From contig NW_026516340.1 in NCBI RefSeq assembly GCF_025602895.1, positions 1 to 64,000 on the forward strand: a DNA stretch of 64,000 nt, written 5' to 3'. Source of the stretch: Polychytrium aggregatum. Taxonomy: Eukaryota > Chytridiomycota > Chytridiomycetes > Polychytriales. Position numbers and translations under genes: made by a program. Within the stretch, counting starts at the first letter, position 1, and every line of letters begins with the position of its first letter. Below the pieces are notes generated by a model. It saw only the letters and a program-made list of their open reading frames with translations. It did no database searches and was not told the origin of the DNA. Below, piece by piece: positions 42,502-53,598 of this stretch.

Positions 42502-43239
42502 AGTATGCGGCACAGGGCCCCTTTGCACAAGTTTGGAGGCGATGATTTCATCGTATCTGGTGGATCGGATGATGCTCGAGCGATACACCAACGAACCAGC
42601 CTCGCCGGCTCGCAGAGATTACAACTGGGTACATTGCCTCGTAGCATTTTTTCGAATGGAAATGCACACCCTTCATCATTCAAAATAGACATCCATCACT
42701 ACCTCGATGCTGACCCGATGCACGGCGTGGGCTGTCCATGACTGTACAATGGCCTGTTCGATGCAGACTCTCAAAGACCACACTGCTCTTGAGCATGGAC
42801 TGCCCATTCCTTGGCTGAGAAAAGTGTAAACGGGTACCTCAATACTGGTCGCGGATATCATCGGCAAAGCCATGCATTCAAAGCATTGGTGCGATGGTGC
42901 CTACTTGCTGTGTGTTCCCATCGGGGATGCAGAGCCCGGCACCCGTCGAGCCCGAATTGTGCCTGCCCGCCCAATGATGATTCAACTAGCTGTGTCGGCG
43001 CTTGGCCCTCCAACTTCATCTCAGTTTGGTTGTAGTGGCTGAAGCTCCATAGAACTTGCTGCCCAAGTCGTTCCGGCTCATCTGTATCCATTCGCTTGCG
43101 GCGCTTATCTCGACACGTTGCTCTCGGCTGGTTGTAGTCATCGTCGTTGCTATCGCCATCGCTGCTATCGTATCCCACGACGCCTCGGTTTTCCACCGCC
43201 AACCCCTGCCACCCTGTTTCCTGAGAAGGCTCCGCTGAT
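42502..43239. other. Intergenic between RGS gene and IFT81
   Basis: About 740 bp with no supported gene. Short frames only; the part from 43130 to 43239 is C/T-rich and probably the IFT81 leader. Confidence 0.4.
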
Positions 43240-46200
43240 ATGAGCGCACCGCCGGACCTGCGTCTCGTTGCCGAAAAGCTTTCGGCGCCGCCCTTCAACA
43301 TCACATGCACGCCGATAGCCCTCCATGACGACGTTCCCACTGTTCAGCTCGTCCAGATCGCGAGCAACGTGATGGCCTACATCGACGAGGCCAACCCACA
43401 CTCGATGCACCGCGGCGTGGATCTCCGGAAGGAGCCGCCCGAAGATACCGCCTATCGCTTCGGCGAGTTCTTGCGGCTGCTCAAGTTCAAGGACGCATAT
43501 GACGGGTGGGTAGATAAGGCCGGGCGAATGCACTGTGTCGAGCTGCAGAAGGAGTACCGTTTGTGTTGTCGGGGGAGTCGAAGGAACACCAATGAATATG
43601 CGACAGAGCGACCCCTGGTCCCAGCATCTCATCGAGGACAGATCCTGGACGCGATTCAACGGACGGCATGGTCGGTCGGCACGAAAACGGAGCCAGATTA
43701 CTGACGGGATGGCGACCACAGCGAGCTCTTTTCCAAATACATCGTCGAGGGAAGCAGACCGTGCCTGCTGGATATTCTGTACTTTCTTCTCAAGGACCTG
43801 GCAACGCACAAGAAGCGAGCATATCTCGCGCCGTACCTTGCTGTCGTGGACGTGCCGCCCGAGTATATGCAGGACGAAGGCAAGTCTCGCGCGTCGAGGG
43901 AAGCAAGCCTGTGGCAAACGCCGGCTGGGTCTGGTGTCTGGACATTTCTGTCTCACATAGCGGCATCGCGCAACAGTGGTTGACCTGGTGACTCAGGTCG
44001 AAAGCCTGCAGGATCAATTCAAAGCAGTCCACAAGCATGTCGATGGGCTTCGCAGCTCTGGTATGTCGGAAAAAGCAGCCATACGCTTCGGGCTCGGGCA
44101 TTCTTTCATTCCAATCGGCGATCGGATGGGCAGCACATTCCTGATTCCTTGCGTCCGCACGTTCAGGCAACAATGCGGCAATTGTGAAACGCGAGATCCA
44201 GCAGATGGAGGAAGAGAAACAGCAGGTTCTCAGCAAGATTGCAAAGATCCGGAAGAAAGTCGAGCAAGTGGTGAGTAGATTGCGCCAGCAGTGCGACGCT
44301 GTGATTATCCGTCGATGTGATGGGCGCGTGCTGACGCTCTGATTGCCACCAGCCCAACCACGAGGCTTGGATCCAGGCCGCAAAGAACCTGAGGCTGGAG
44401 CAGAAATCCGAGATCACGATCAGTGACAAGTACGTCCACTTGCACGGGAGAAGCAGCGTATCGTGGACGACGAGCCTGACGATTGGATCGAGAACCACGA
44501 CTGATCCGTGCTGGATTCGTCGCCAGGATCAAGGAGCAGAAATCCCAGATTGCGATACATGAGAAAAAGATCCAGGCGATGCAGCAGAAGCTCAAGGAAG
44601 TCCAGGTGAGACTGGCAGGGAAAACACTGTCCCATGCACACGGCTTGCAGATAACCTGTTCCCTGAGTAGATTCGAATATGCTTGGTGACCGTCATGCTG
44701 CTGTTGACGTTTGGGACCATTCCATGCTGGCGGCTAGTCCTTGTACAGCGGTGCTGGCGCCGATGTGATATTTGGGAAGATGCAGGAGGAAACCAAGATG
44801 AACAAGTATCTCGCCACCGAGAACTTACCGAAGGTGAGCAACCGAGTCGGCTGGGGTATGGGGCCTTCAATCCAGCCGGAGTATCCAAAGGGCCCTCATC
44901 GATATCGATAGCATCCGGTGCGTTGACGCGTTGACATGACTCTGTTCTTGAATCGCAGGGAATCGAGGAGACCAAGAAGCAGATCGCAGAAGTTGTGCAG
45001 CTGATGTCGCATTCGGTTGTAAGTGAGACGGACATGCGTCCCCTCGAAGCCGAGATCAAGGAGCTCAACGAGCAGATTGCAAAGCTGGCTGAGAAGCGAC
45101 TGCTCAAAAATAGGTGAGTACATCGAAGGGACTGTGCCAAAGCTTTTGATACAGACCAGCGATTTGCATGGGTTAGGACGAATGGACAGCGATGATTGCA
45201 TTGCATCGGACCATTCGCTGGGTATCTCGGGAACTGGCGGTCTGACAAACTGTACCCGGCACCGAAAACTGCATCTGGATGCCTTTGGCGAACGGCCACA
45301 GCAACGGAGAGGACAAGTTGGCACTGTTTCGACAGCAAGCGGCGATCATATCCCGCAAAAAGGAAGGCACTGCGCAAAAGTTGGCAACTCTGGGTGAGGA
45401 GATCAACCTGCTGCAGACAGATCTTGCCAAGAAGCGAGAGCAGGCCAAAGGGGTCCAAGGTGCCAAGGTAAGGCGGGACTGCTTGCTCAGGAAGAAAAGA
45501 GACAGATCGTCTCACAGACCCACCAACGACTACACCTTGGGCTTACTGCTGTACAGATCCTCAAGGGCGAGGAGTTCAAGCGCTATGTCAGCGAGCTCCG
45601 TGGCAAATCGATGGTGTACAAGCGCAAGAAGGCGGAGCTCTCCGAAATGACTGCCGAGTACGGGATCCTGCAGCGCACCGAGGAGGTCAGTCCCGGAATA
45701 TGCGAACGATATTGCTCTGCCACACGATCAAAGATCATACCCGATTGCCCTATTACTCCCAGCATCCAATAACACAATTCACTCTCCCCACCCGACAAAC
45801 AGTTGCTGAAAATCCGAGAGCGGCCCCTGCAGGAGGCTTTGACTGCTCTCGAGAAGCAGAGCGGCGTCGCGGGCTTCCATGCCGCTCAGGAAACGCTCGA
45901 GAAGGTGGGTAGTGGCACCGGAGACCCATGTGCACTTGAGACTGGCCTCGGCGCAGCAGCTCTGCTGGAAGGGCTGGAATTCGCATTCTTGAAGTAATGC
46001 TGGCTCCTTGGACATGGCAGGTTTCCGAACGCAAGAGCGAGATTGACGAGGCCAAAGGGAAGACTTTGGAAGAGATCTCGAATCTCATCCAGAAGCTGAC
46101 CCAGACCATCAACGTACGTATCACAGACGAGGAGGCGGTGCATTGGTGCAAGGAATATGCGAATGCTTGCAGCTGCAGAGGAGAGGTCAAGAAAGCATGC

Positions 46201-47167
46201 TCTCGTGGCTTCACACCAACTCGCTCGCGTGGATCTCATATCGCCCACATTCCTCCACGCACTCGCACTCAGGACAAGAAATCGCTCCTTGCGCCGGTGA
46301 TCCAGCAGCTGCGCCAGCTCAGGCAGCCTGTTCAGGATCTCGAGGCCGAGTATCATGAAAAGAAGCGCATCTACGACTCCACCATGGCGGGGCTGACCTC
46401 AGAGACCACTCAGATCGAGCAGGAAGTCAAGTCGTATCGCCAGGACATCATGAATGATCAGAGCCGCGAGCACTATCTCAACACCATGATTGAGATCTGT
46501 GAAATCGCTCAGGAGCGAGGTAGGTTGGGCAGCGGGACTGTAGGCAGGGAGAGGGTCCCTTTGGAAATAGAACAGTGGGACTAGCACAAGACTTGATGCT
46601 TTCTTTGCTCACGCTGCCTGGTGGCTGCGTGGCCTTCGCAGTGATGCATGAAATGAAGGCGTACATTGGAGGCGACGACTCCATCGAAGCCCAGCAAAAG
46701 GCACGCGGTTTCAAGACCTACCGCGACCTCTACAACAAGCGAATCATGGAGCAGGAGAACCTCGGCAAGTCCTTCCGAGAGCAGCAAAAGGAGATTAAGG
46801 TGAGTAGCGGCGATATATATTGGGTGGTCATCGATCGTGTTAAACTCACAGAGGACTGATCTCGCAGGCAAAATACGAGCCCAACATCAAGCAACTGGGT
46901 ATGTTTGCCGACGTCAAGAAACTGCTGCTTCTGAAGCTCGCACACAACAAGCGACTGCTAGCGACTGGCGGCCAGAAGGACGAGATCGGCGGGGTAAGCT
47001 GGCGAGCTGGGCACTCGAAGCACCGACAGACACAGCGATATCCTGTCGCGGATGAACTGTGGGTGATGTTGGTATAGAGGCGCCAAGAGGACAGGATGTG
47101 CTGATTGTATGCTCTGACCGCCCGCACTCTCGACCAACAGGGCACCCAGGATAGACTCGTCCTCTAG
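43240..47167 (+). CDS. IFT81: Intraflagellar transport protein IFT81
   Basis: Sixteen exons (43240-43505, 43722-43879, 43977-44060, 44167-44270, 44353-44429, 44527-44605, 44738-44833, 44959-45113, 45302-45467, 45557-45685, 45803-45904, 46021-46113, 46273-46519, 46642-46799, 46868-46993, 47141-47167) join in frame to 688 residues; human IFT81 has 676. The N-terminal 120 residues fit the calponin-homology-like tubulin-binding domain (AYRFGEFLRLLKFKDAYDG; THKKRAYLAPYL). The rest is coiled coil, with LALFRQQAAIISRKKE, LKGEEFKRYVSELRGKS, EYGILQRTEELLKIRERPL and RIMEQENLGKSFREQQKEIK matching the family, and the end GTQDRLVL matching the human EDRLIL ending. IFT81 pairs with IFT74 in IFT-B and carries tubulin into the growing flagellum. 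The intron after 43879 has a GC donor. Confidence 0.95.
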
Positions 47168-47303
47168 ATTCAATGCCCAGGCGCTTATCTGGACCAGTGA
47201 CGCGGCAATAGCAGCAGCATGGCCGCGTCGCCATCGCACAAAGAAATGTACAGGGAAATGCTCATGCTGCAAATGGAATGACAGAACTGTGTCGACTATA
47301 TTA

Positions 47304-48668
47304 CTAATAGCGCTCGGCAGAGGTCTCGGCTGCTGGCGACTTGGTTTCAGTCGCATTGGCCTGTTGGTTTGCTCGGGTCGATTTTGGCTTGGCATGTTGC
47401 GACTGCCAGTGATCCTCCGATCGACGGGCAACGGAGAGGCTGGCGCGCTTCTGGGCCTCCAGCTGCTGCTCCCGTCGGATGATGCGGTCAAACTTGGGCT
47501 TCAAGCGGACAGTCTTTCCGTTGATGACCAGGGGAGCCTTGACGGCAACCCGGGTCTTGGCACGGTATCGGCGGGCATACCACTCAAAGGCGAGCTGGTG
47601 CAGCTGGGGAGGGTGCGGTGACGGGATCTCGACGGCGTTGGGTTGTGGCAGCGGCGATCGGAGGAAGACTGTCGAGCAGGTGTTGTAGTCGACCTCGAGG
47701 TACTCGGGGATGAACATGAAGGGTCCCATGAAGGGCACGGGCGCAAAGGAGCGCTCGTTGGGCTGCTCGGGGTTGGTTGCCTTGAGGGTGGGCACGACGG
47801 AGGGAGAGACAGTGACGATGTCGCCATCCTCGAGCCGGCGCGACGGATGAATGCACTGGCGCAACAGAGGAGCAGGGGTAAGCAGCAGGACACGGCGGTC
47901 GAGTTGGGCACCGGTGCAGCATACAGCCATCCGCGATACTTAATCCATGCGCGACACCGTGACTCGCAGCGATGGACATGTTGACTCCAGCCATCAGTAA
48001 GCAGTGCCATGGAGGTGAACAGCCTCTCGTTGCCATCTGGCCAACGGGAGCAGTGCATCTGTGTCGCTCAGGAACCAGCCGCGGCCGGAAAGCCGACGGG
48101 ATCGAGCACGATCACGAAGCCGCTGCGTTGTGCCTCGGATCAGCCATGCCTGGAGACCAAGCCGCCATAGCGCTTTCCGAGTCGACTGCATGATCCCTCA
48201 ACACCACGCCTCATCGCTGCGAGTGCCCCGCTATCGATCGAAACGCACCTTGACGCCGTTCACCTTGACGTGGCCTCGGACGACGTGCGATCGGGCCTGC
48301 AGGTCACTTGATGCAAAGTGGCTCCTGAAGATGACAACGTCGAGTCTCCTCTCGAGCTCGGCAAACATGAGCGCCTGGATGGGCGGGGTCTGTTCCCGCT
48401 CCTTGCGGGTCAGCAGCTGGGTGGGCAGCTTTGTGTTGAAGTGCCGATCGAGGAATTGCCGCTCGCAGATCTCGTTGCCGTGATACGATCGCACCTCGCG
48501 CTTGCAGGTGAAGCGCTGCTGGTAGACGGATCCTCGCGAGATGTCGGTGCGGTTGGTGCGCTGGGCAAGGTTGTAGAGGTTGTACTTGTCCCATGACATG
48601 CGGATCAGCTGCTTCTTGGGATCGAAGAGCTGCTTGACCTTTTGGTTCTTCCAGACAAGGAAGCGCAT
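47304..48668 (-). CDS. NAM9: Mitochondrial small-subunit ribosomal protein uS4m (NAM9/MRPS4)
   Basis: Two exons (48668-48249 and 47855-47304, phase 0) give 323 residues. The start MRFLVWKNQKVKQL is short and basic. The S4 RNA-binding domain lies across the splice: ELERRLDVVIFRSHFASS, then ARSHVVRGHVKVNGVK and HPSRRLEDGDIVTVSP. The extended C-terminal part, with FAPVPFMGPFMFIPEYLEVD and LAFEWYARRYRAKTRVAVK, is typical of fungal mitochondrial uS4 rather than cytosolic uS4. It binds 15S rRNA early in assembly of the mitochondrial small subunit. The last 60 residues are Lys/Arg/Gln/Ala-rich. Its stop is 136 bp from the IFT81 stop, in convergent orientation. Confidence 0.9.
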
Positions 48669-49505
48669 GGCTGCTGTTGGGCCGGACGAGGGATGCGTAT
48701 GCGCGGGATGTGGGCAGCGGCGGCGAGGCTCGGAGACAGATGTCGCAGGGGCTATGGGCGGCTCGTGCGGCTTGTGCGGCTCGGCTTGGTCGTGTGTCGG
48801 CAGGGAGTCGATCAGATCCAGTCCGCGGTCGCTTGGAGTGCCTTGGTGATCTGCATCATGCTGCTTGGAGAGCGAAAATTTTTTTCGCATTGCGGTTCTG
48901 TGCGGGGGTTCTGTGGCTCCGGCGTGGCGCAGACATGTGACAAACACATGACTGCGCTCTGTGCAACGGCGCTCCCCCTGGCCTGTCTTGTGCATCGGCG
49001 CGCGCCCCTGGATTCTGCGGCCGAAAAAGCCCGCCCTGCTGGCCCCTGCCGGTCCAGCCTCCTCTGTCCGGCGGTCGCTCCCCCCGGCGGCTGCCGCTCT
49101 TTTTTCCCTCTCTTCCTCTGCAGCGTCGGCAGGGGACTCGGGAGGGGACGTGAGAAGCAAGCCTTGGTCGCTCCGTGGATTGCTCCAGCTCCAGGATCTT
49201 GGATATCGATTGTTCAACGAAGCAGCATATCGATTGCTCGAGCATCGCGGATAGGGCCTGCGCCAGAGTAGCGAATATCATCTGGCCTTTCTATCGCCGA
49301 CACCGCCTCTGTCTCGATCGCAGACGCTTCCTGAATCAGAGCTGCGGATCTGTGGGGACTCGATAAGTGTGCTCGAGTCGGTGCGCCTTCTTCTTTGTCT
49401 GGCTGTGTCGCAATTCGTCCTTGAACCAGCAATCGCTCTGCCAAGACTGCAACTACAGAGCCCAAACCTCAAGCAGCGAGCACTCCAAGTTCAAGTCGGA
49501 CGATC
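48669..49505. promoter_or_regulatory. Divergent intergenic region with an inverted repeat
   Basis: An inverted repeat GCGAAAA/TTTTCGC with a 3 bp spacer lies at 48872-48888, about 200 bp upstream of the uS4m start. The region otherwise has GC-rich frames without domains. A cluster of TCGAT-containing motifs occurs around 49200-49240. Confidence 0.35.
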
Positions 49506-50230
49506 ATGACGCAGGATCAGATGCAGATCGATCAGGCTGTCGATCAGACTGTCGAGGCGAGCCCAGGCTTGCCGGGGAGCATCGTCGAGGCATCACAACC
49601 AGAGCACCTCAGAAACTGGAACAGAGCGGTCGCTGAGCACACTCGTCAGCGCCCCCGAGTCCACCAGGTTTGATTGCTCGAGCAAGCCAAGAAGGCATAT
49701 GTCTGTGTGTTGCTGCTATGCATGGCCCACCACCGGGAACGCTCAAGCACAAACTCACCCAGATCGAATCGCGGGCCCCCAAAATCCAGATGCTCGAGCA
49801 GATGAAGATTCGTCTCCAAGTTGCAGCTTTCCGCATCGCCTCCGGGCGAGTCCAGGGGCCTCTATCGAATCTGGAGAAGAGCGTGAAGAAACGATGCCTC
49901 GATCGCCAGAAGATGCTCGCCGCCAGCACCAGGGGAGCATTGGCCGTCCTTCCCTCACGCGACGGCCGGGGTGATGGTACCACCGGATCCAAAGGCAGCA
50001 AATCGGCCGAGGCTGGCATATCATCTGGCTCAGGCAAAACAAGTAACGAAGAATCCCCAGCGCTTAAGCAGGATGCTCAGTTGGGACACGACTCGCCAAG
50101 CACAGAGGCCCTCCGAGCTGCCTTTGGGCTGCCATCCCGGCGACAGACGGCGGTCGCTCGTGCACATATAAGAGAGCCAGGTGTGAACATGCGACAGCAG
50201 CTTGCCACATTCGATGTATGCGGGTACTAG
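49506..50230 (+). CDS. Hypothetical protein, 3' end uncertain
   Basis: Exon 1 (49506-49667, MTQDQMQIDQAVDQTVEASP) joins in phase 0 to exon 2 starting at 49748 (HKLTQIESRAPKIQMLEQMK). Together they read an acidic N-terminus, a helical segment possibly forming a coiled coil (QMLEQMKIRLQVAAFR; LSNLEKSVKKRCLDRQKM) and a Ser/Gly-rich disordered tail. Exon 2 is open to 50230, or may end at 50215 at a GTATGC donor. A further open frame at 50497-50870 (ending AAEPRMRTD) has similar composition and may be a last exon, but no phase-compatible acceptor was found. No family is recognised. Confidence 0.45.
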
Positions 50231-51396
50231 CGCATGGGCTCAGCTTTAGCAGCGATACCTCAAGACCTCGCGCCTTCGCCAGCTTGTCTCTGCTGACAGA
50301 TAGAAACGACGGCTGTATTGATGGTCGATGTGATCTGCTAACCATATGGATGCACAACTGCCTTCTTTGTTTCCACGACTGTGTTTGGTCGATGTGGAAC
50401 CAGCCGCTCAAACCAGCCGAGTGCCAGCACGTCCACACTCGATCCTTGGTTCGTCCCGTGGGAGATGCGAGTCCCACTCGCTGCCGAGCGGCGGTGGTAG
50501 CGGACAAAATCGAACCGGATCCACGTTTGCCTCATGGATGACGACAGAGGGGCTTGATACGGTGCCGATTCAAGCACTGGCTGGAGTAGAATCTTCGCGG
50601 ACAAACCACGGCTCTGTATCTGCCGCACCAGGGGAGCTGAGAGGCCAAGATGCCACCGACGATGCAATCGGCGCAGCGGGACCATCGCGGATGAACGCCC
50701 TGTCGTCAGCAGAAACTGTGGCTGCTGGATCAAACGCCGACAGCCACTCGGAACCTGGTTCTGGCCGGCTATGCTCGATGGAGGACGCAATCATTGAGTG
50801 CGCATCGCATTCGCCTTACGCACAGCCACCGACGGCACTGGCGGCCGAGCCACGAATGCGGACGGATTGAATCGCCACGCAGATAGCTGACTCCGCGACC
50901 TGGCACCGCTGCATCAGGCAAGCGCAATGTGAATACAGTCCGGGTGCATTTTGAAGACAGCCGGACGAACGATCATGCAAAGTTTGATATCGAGCGCTGT
51001 GCAATAGAATCCCGCCGTCCATGTACTTCCAGATCCCGCACATTGGAACGAGTGTCGATGCAACCGACTAGGACGGCTATATTGAGATCCGGGACATGCA
51101 TATGATGTCGAATTAGGCGTGTATCACGCGGCGATAAGTGCGGACGTCCATGGCCAGATGGAGCGACAGGCGGTGGTGGTTGTGGGGAAAAGGAGGGAGT
51201 AAGGCACTCTGCGATTATTAAGTGAGCATGCAATCACCAAGCGATTCTCGGGCTCGAGACTGAGGACCATGCTGCATTATGTGCTGCATTACGGACTGAT
51301 TATGTTTGAGGTGCGTGAGCGGAATGGCGAGGTGAGGGATTGAGTCAGGCGATACAGGGCCGATGCTCCATAAGGCCCACAGGCGGTCATGCAGGA
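50231..51396. other. Region without a confirmed gene
   Basis: The frame 50346-50870 (+) may contain the last exon of the gene at 49506 (MEDAIIECASHSPYAQPP near its end). The rest (50871-51396) shows no protein-like frame and should include the 3' UTR of the minus-strand gene at 51397. Confidence 0.35.
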
Positions 51397-52224
51397 CTAC
51401 AGCGACCGGTTGATGAATCGGCGGGGCGGGGTAGCTGCTGAACCCACGGTGGTGCCCGAGGACAGCATATCGCCCTCGAGCCGAGAGTACTGTCCGCGCC
51501 GTGCATGATAGTGTCGGCTGGCCATGGCCGCGAGCATCGACGACTGTGAGGGCTGAGACGAACTGCCTGGGCGATTGAGACTCGAATCTCGGTCCTTGAA
51601 GATTGGCTTGGGCGCGAACGAACGACGGCTGGCGGACCCGCCTGATGGAGCGAGCGGCGACATCAAGTATGCCTTGGAGGGCTTCTTGGCGATCGAGACC
51701 CTGCCGGTGTGGGCTCTTCGTTCGCGGCGTGGTCGCGACGGCCGGCCGGATGACGAAGAGTTGAGGTGAGCCGAAGCGGTTGGGTCTTGGAACCCAGCCG
51801 CCTGCGATGCAGATAAGGCAGGTCTCCGGGATGAGGCAGGAGGCGGTCGCCACCTTGCGCTTGGCTGCTGAAAGTCAGCAGCACTGTCGCTGACGAGAAT
51901 GACCGATCCTCTCACAACCCGGGATGAGGGCGGCTTCGTGGGCGACGCAACGCGATTGAGGCTTGGTGGTGGAGACTCAAGCTCATGGTCAAGGAACTGG
52001 TTCCACAGCAGGCGGTCTTGGCGGATCCAGAGAAAGATGCGAAGCGATGAGAGAGCAAAGGCCGCGATGCAGAGAGCGAGCCAGGCGATGGCGATGCTGC
52101 TTGAGAGAGGGACGGGGGCATCCGGGTAGTAGAGCAGCTTCTGGGGGGAAACATGGCCGCTGGCGTCAGTGAGATTGAGGCCAAAGGGCAGCGTGTAAAG
52201 ATCCATGGAGCTGCCGGAGGACAT
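51397..52224 (-). CDS. Single-pass membrane protein of unknown function
   Basis: An intronless frame of 275 residues begins MSSGSSMDLYTLPFGLNLTD. About 40 mostly uncharged residues with one NLTD glycosylation sequon precede one strong helix (IAIAWLALCIAAFALSSLRI), then a basic cytosolic tail of about 200 residues rich in Ser, Pro and Arg (RPSRPRRERRAHTGRVS), probably disordered and phosphorylated. The absence of a cleavable signal peptide and the positive charges after the helix suggest an N-outside, C-inside orientation. No family is recognised. Frame continuity over 828 bp in GC-rich DNA alone is weak proof; the helix and composition favour a real gene. Confidence 0.6.
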   Translation of the reverse strand: MSSGSSMDLYTLPFGLNLTDASGHVSPQKLLYYPDAPVPLSSSIAIAWLALCIAAFALSSLRIFLWIRQDRLLWNQFLDHELESPPPSLNRVASPTKPPSSRVVRGSVILVSDSAADFQQPSARWRPPPASSRRPALSASQAAGFQDPTASAHLNSSSSGRPSRPRRERRAHTGRVSIAKKPSKAYLMSPLAPSGGSASRRSFAPKPIFKDRDSSLNRPGSSSQPSQSSMLAAMASRHYHARRGQYSRLEGDMLSSGTTVGSAATPPRRFINRSL

Positions 52225-53598
52225 TCTGCAGCAGCTGGTGCATCCAGAGCACAGGGAACCTGGCCTGCGGCGACGAAACTGGAGCAGAGGCGGGTGGGAG
52301 GATGCGATTGGTCTAAATTCAAGCGAGAAGTCATAGCGGATGCTCGTGGCCGGGGTCGACGGTGGTTTTCAGCGCAAGCCCGTCGAGCAAGCAAGCGGGG
52401 GAGGGTGGGGCTGGAGACAAGACCAGGCAAGCAACAAGACCCGGCTGGCGACGCGGCTTGTCTGGCTGAATGGGCAGAGTTGGGAGGCAAGGCCGGATCG
52501 TGCAATCTTGGCTCTGCAAGGGAGGGAGGGTTCGTGCCCTGCACACGACCGCTGTGCAGAGCGACAGGGTCGACAAGGCCCGTGGGAACGCCGGACAGAG
52601 CAGCAGGGGAGGCGTGGGTCCAGGTTGTGCCCTTGTGGCAGGGCCGACATCCAAGCGCCTTTTTTCTTTCGGGAGGGCGGCCTTGTGGAACGGGGCGGGG
52701 TGGTGCAAGGGGCGGGCTGGAGCAAAGGGAGGTGTGACCGGGCATGCGATGGTGCTGGATCGGACGAAACAAGGCCCTGGGATGGGCATGAATGCGACAG
52801 ACCTGTATCCTCATGAGCAGGATAGTCGCGCGTGGGAGCAGATGGGGCGGATGCGGCGGCTCGATGCCGCTGACGCTGCCTGTGCCTGTGTGCTGGTTTC
52901 GATGCCATGGACTGGTTGTTGCCGATGCCGGGGTGCTGGTTGGCAGTTGCGGTGATCGACAGTTGCGGTGATCAGCCAGCAGGTGACCGTCTGCTTTCGC
53001 CGCCCAAACGCGCCCGCCAACTCGGGCCGCGCACGTCGTGCAGACGTCGCACACACAGGCGCGCACGCAGGCGGCGCCGGCTGGAGTGCATGTGCGCTGG
53101 CTCGATCCAAGTCGATCCGGCTGCGGCGGTGGATTTCCAAATGCGGGCGGGGCGACACAGGGAGCGACCAAATTTGGACCGGCTATTGCACGTGTGTGAC
53201 ATGACGCGCGCAGGGAGGCGCGGCACACACGGGCGCTGAGCGACAGTCGACACACGGCTGTGCGGCTGCCAGCTGTCGGCCGCGCACCACGCTGCTGTCC
53301 AAACATAGACAGCGCACACGGACACAGACGGGCGCGCCCCTCACACAGACAGCAGCGGCCGGCACAGACCGCGCACCCGCAGCTTGTCTGCCCCCACACA
53401 CACTGCGGCGCGCCGCCGCCCAGCGTCCCCGCCACAGCCGCAGTGCCGCCCAAACCGCACACACACACACTCTCGACCCGGCTCGCCGTCGCCGTCTCCA
53501 AAAAGCCCGCTTTTCTTCGCTTTCTCCTCACGGCTGCCTCTTGCCTTTCATCGCCCACCGCTGCCGCCCCAGCCGCCTCCATCCGATCTGCCGCAACC
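52225..53598. promoter_or_regulatory. 1.37 kb divergent intergenic region (membrane protein / septin)
   Basis: No supported gene. GC-rich sequence with CACACA-rich stretches (53180-53480) is followed by a C/T-rich leader directly before the septin ATG. A very long minus-strand frame passes through (to 54032), but it crosses the septin exons antisense and has no domain. Confidence 0.45.
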
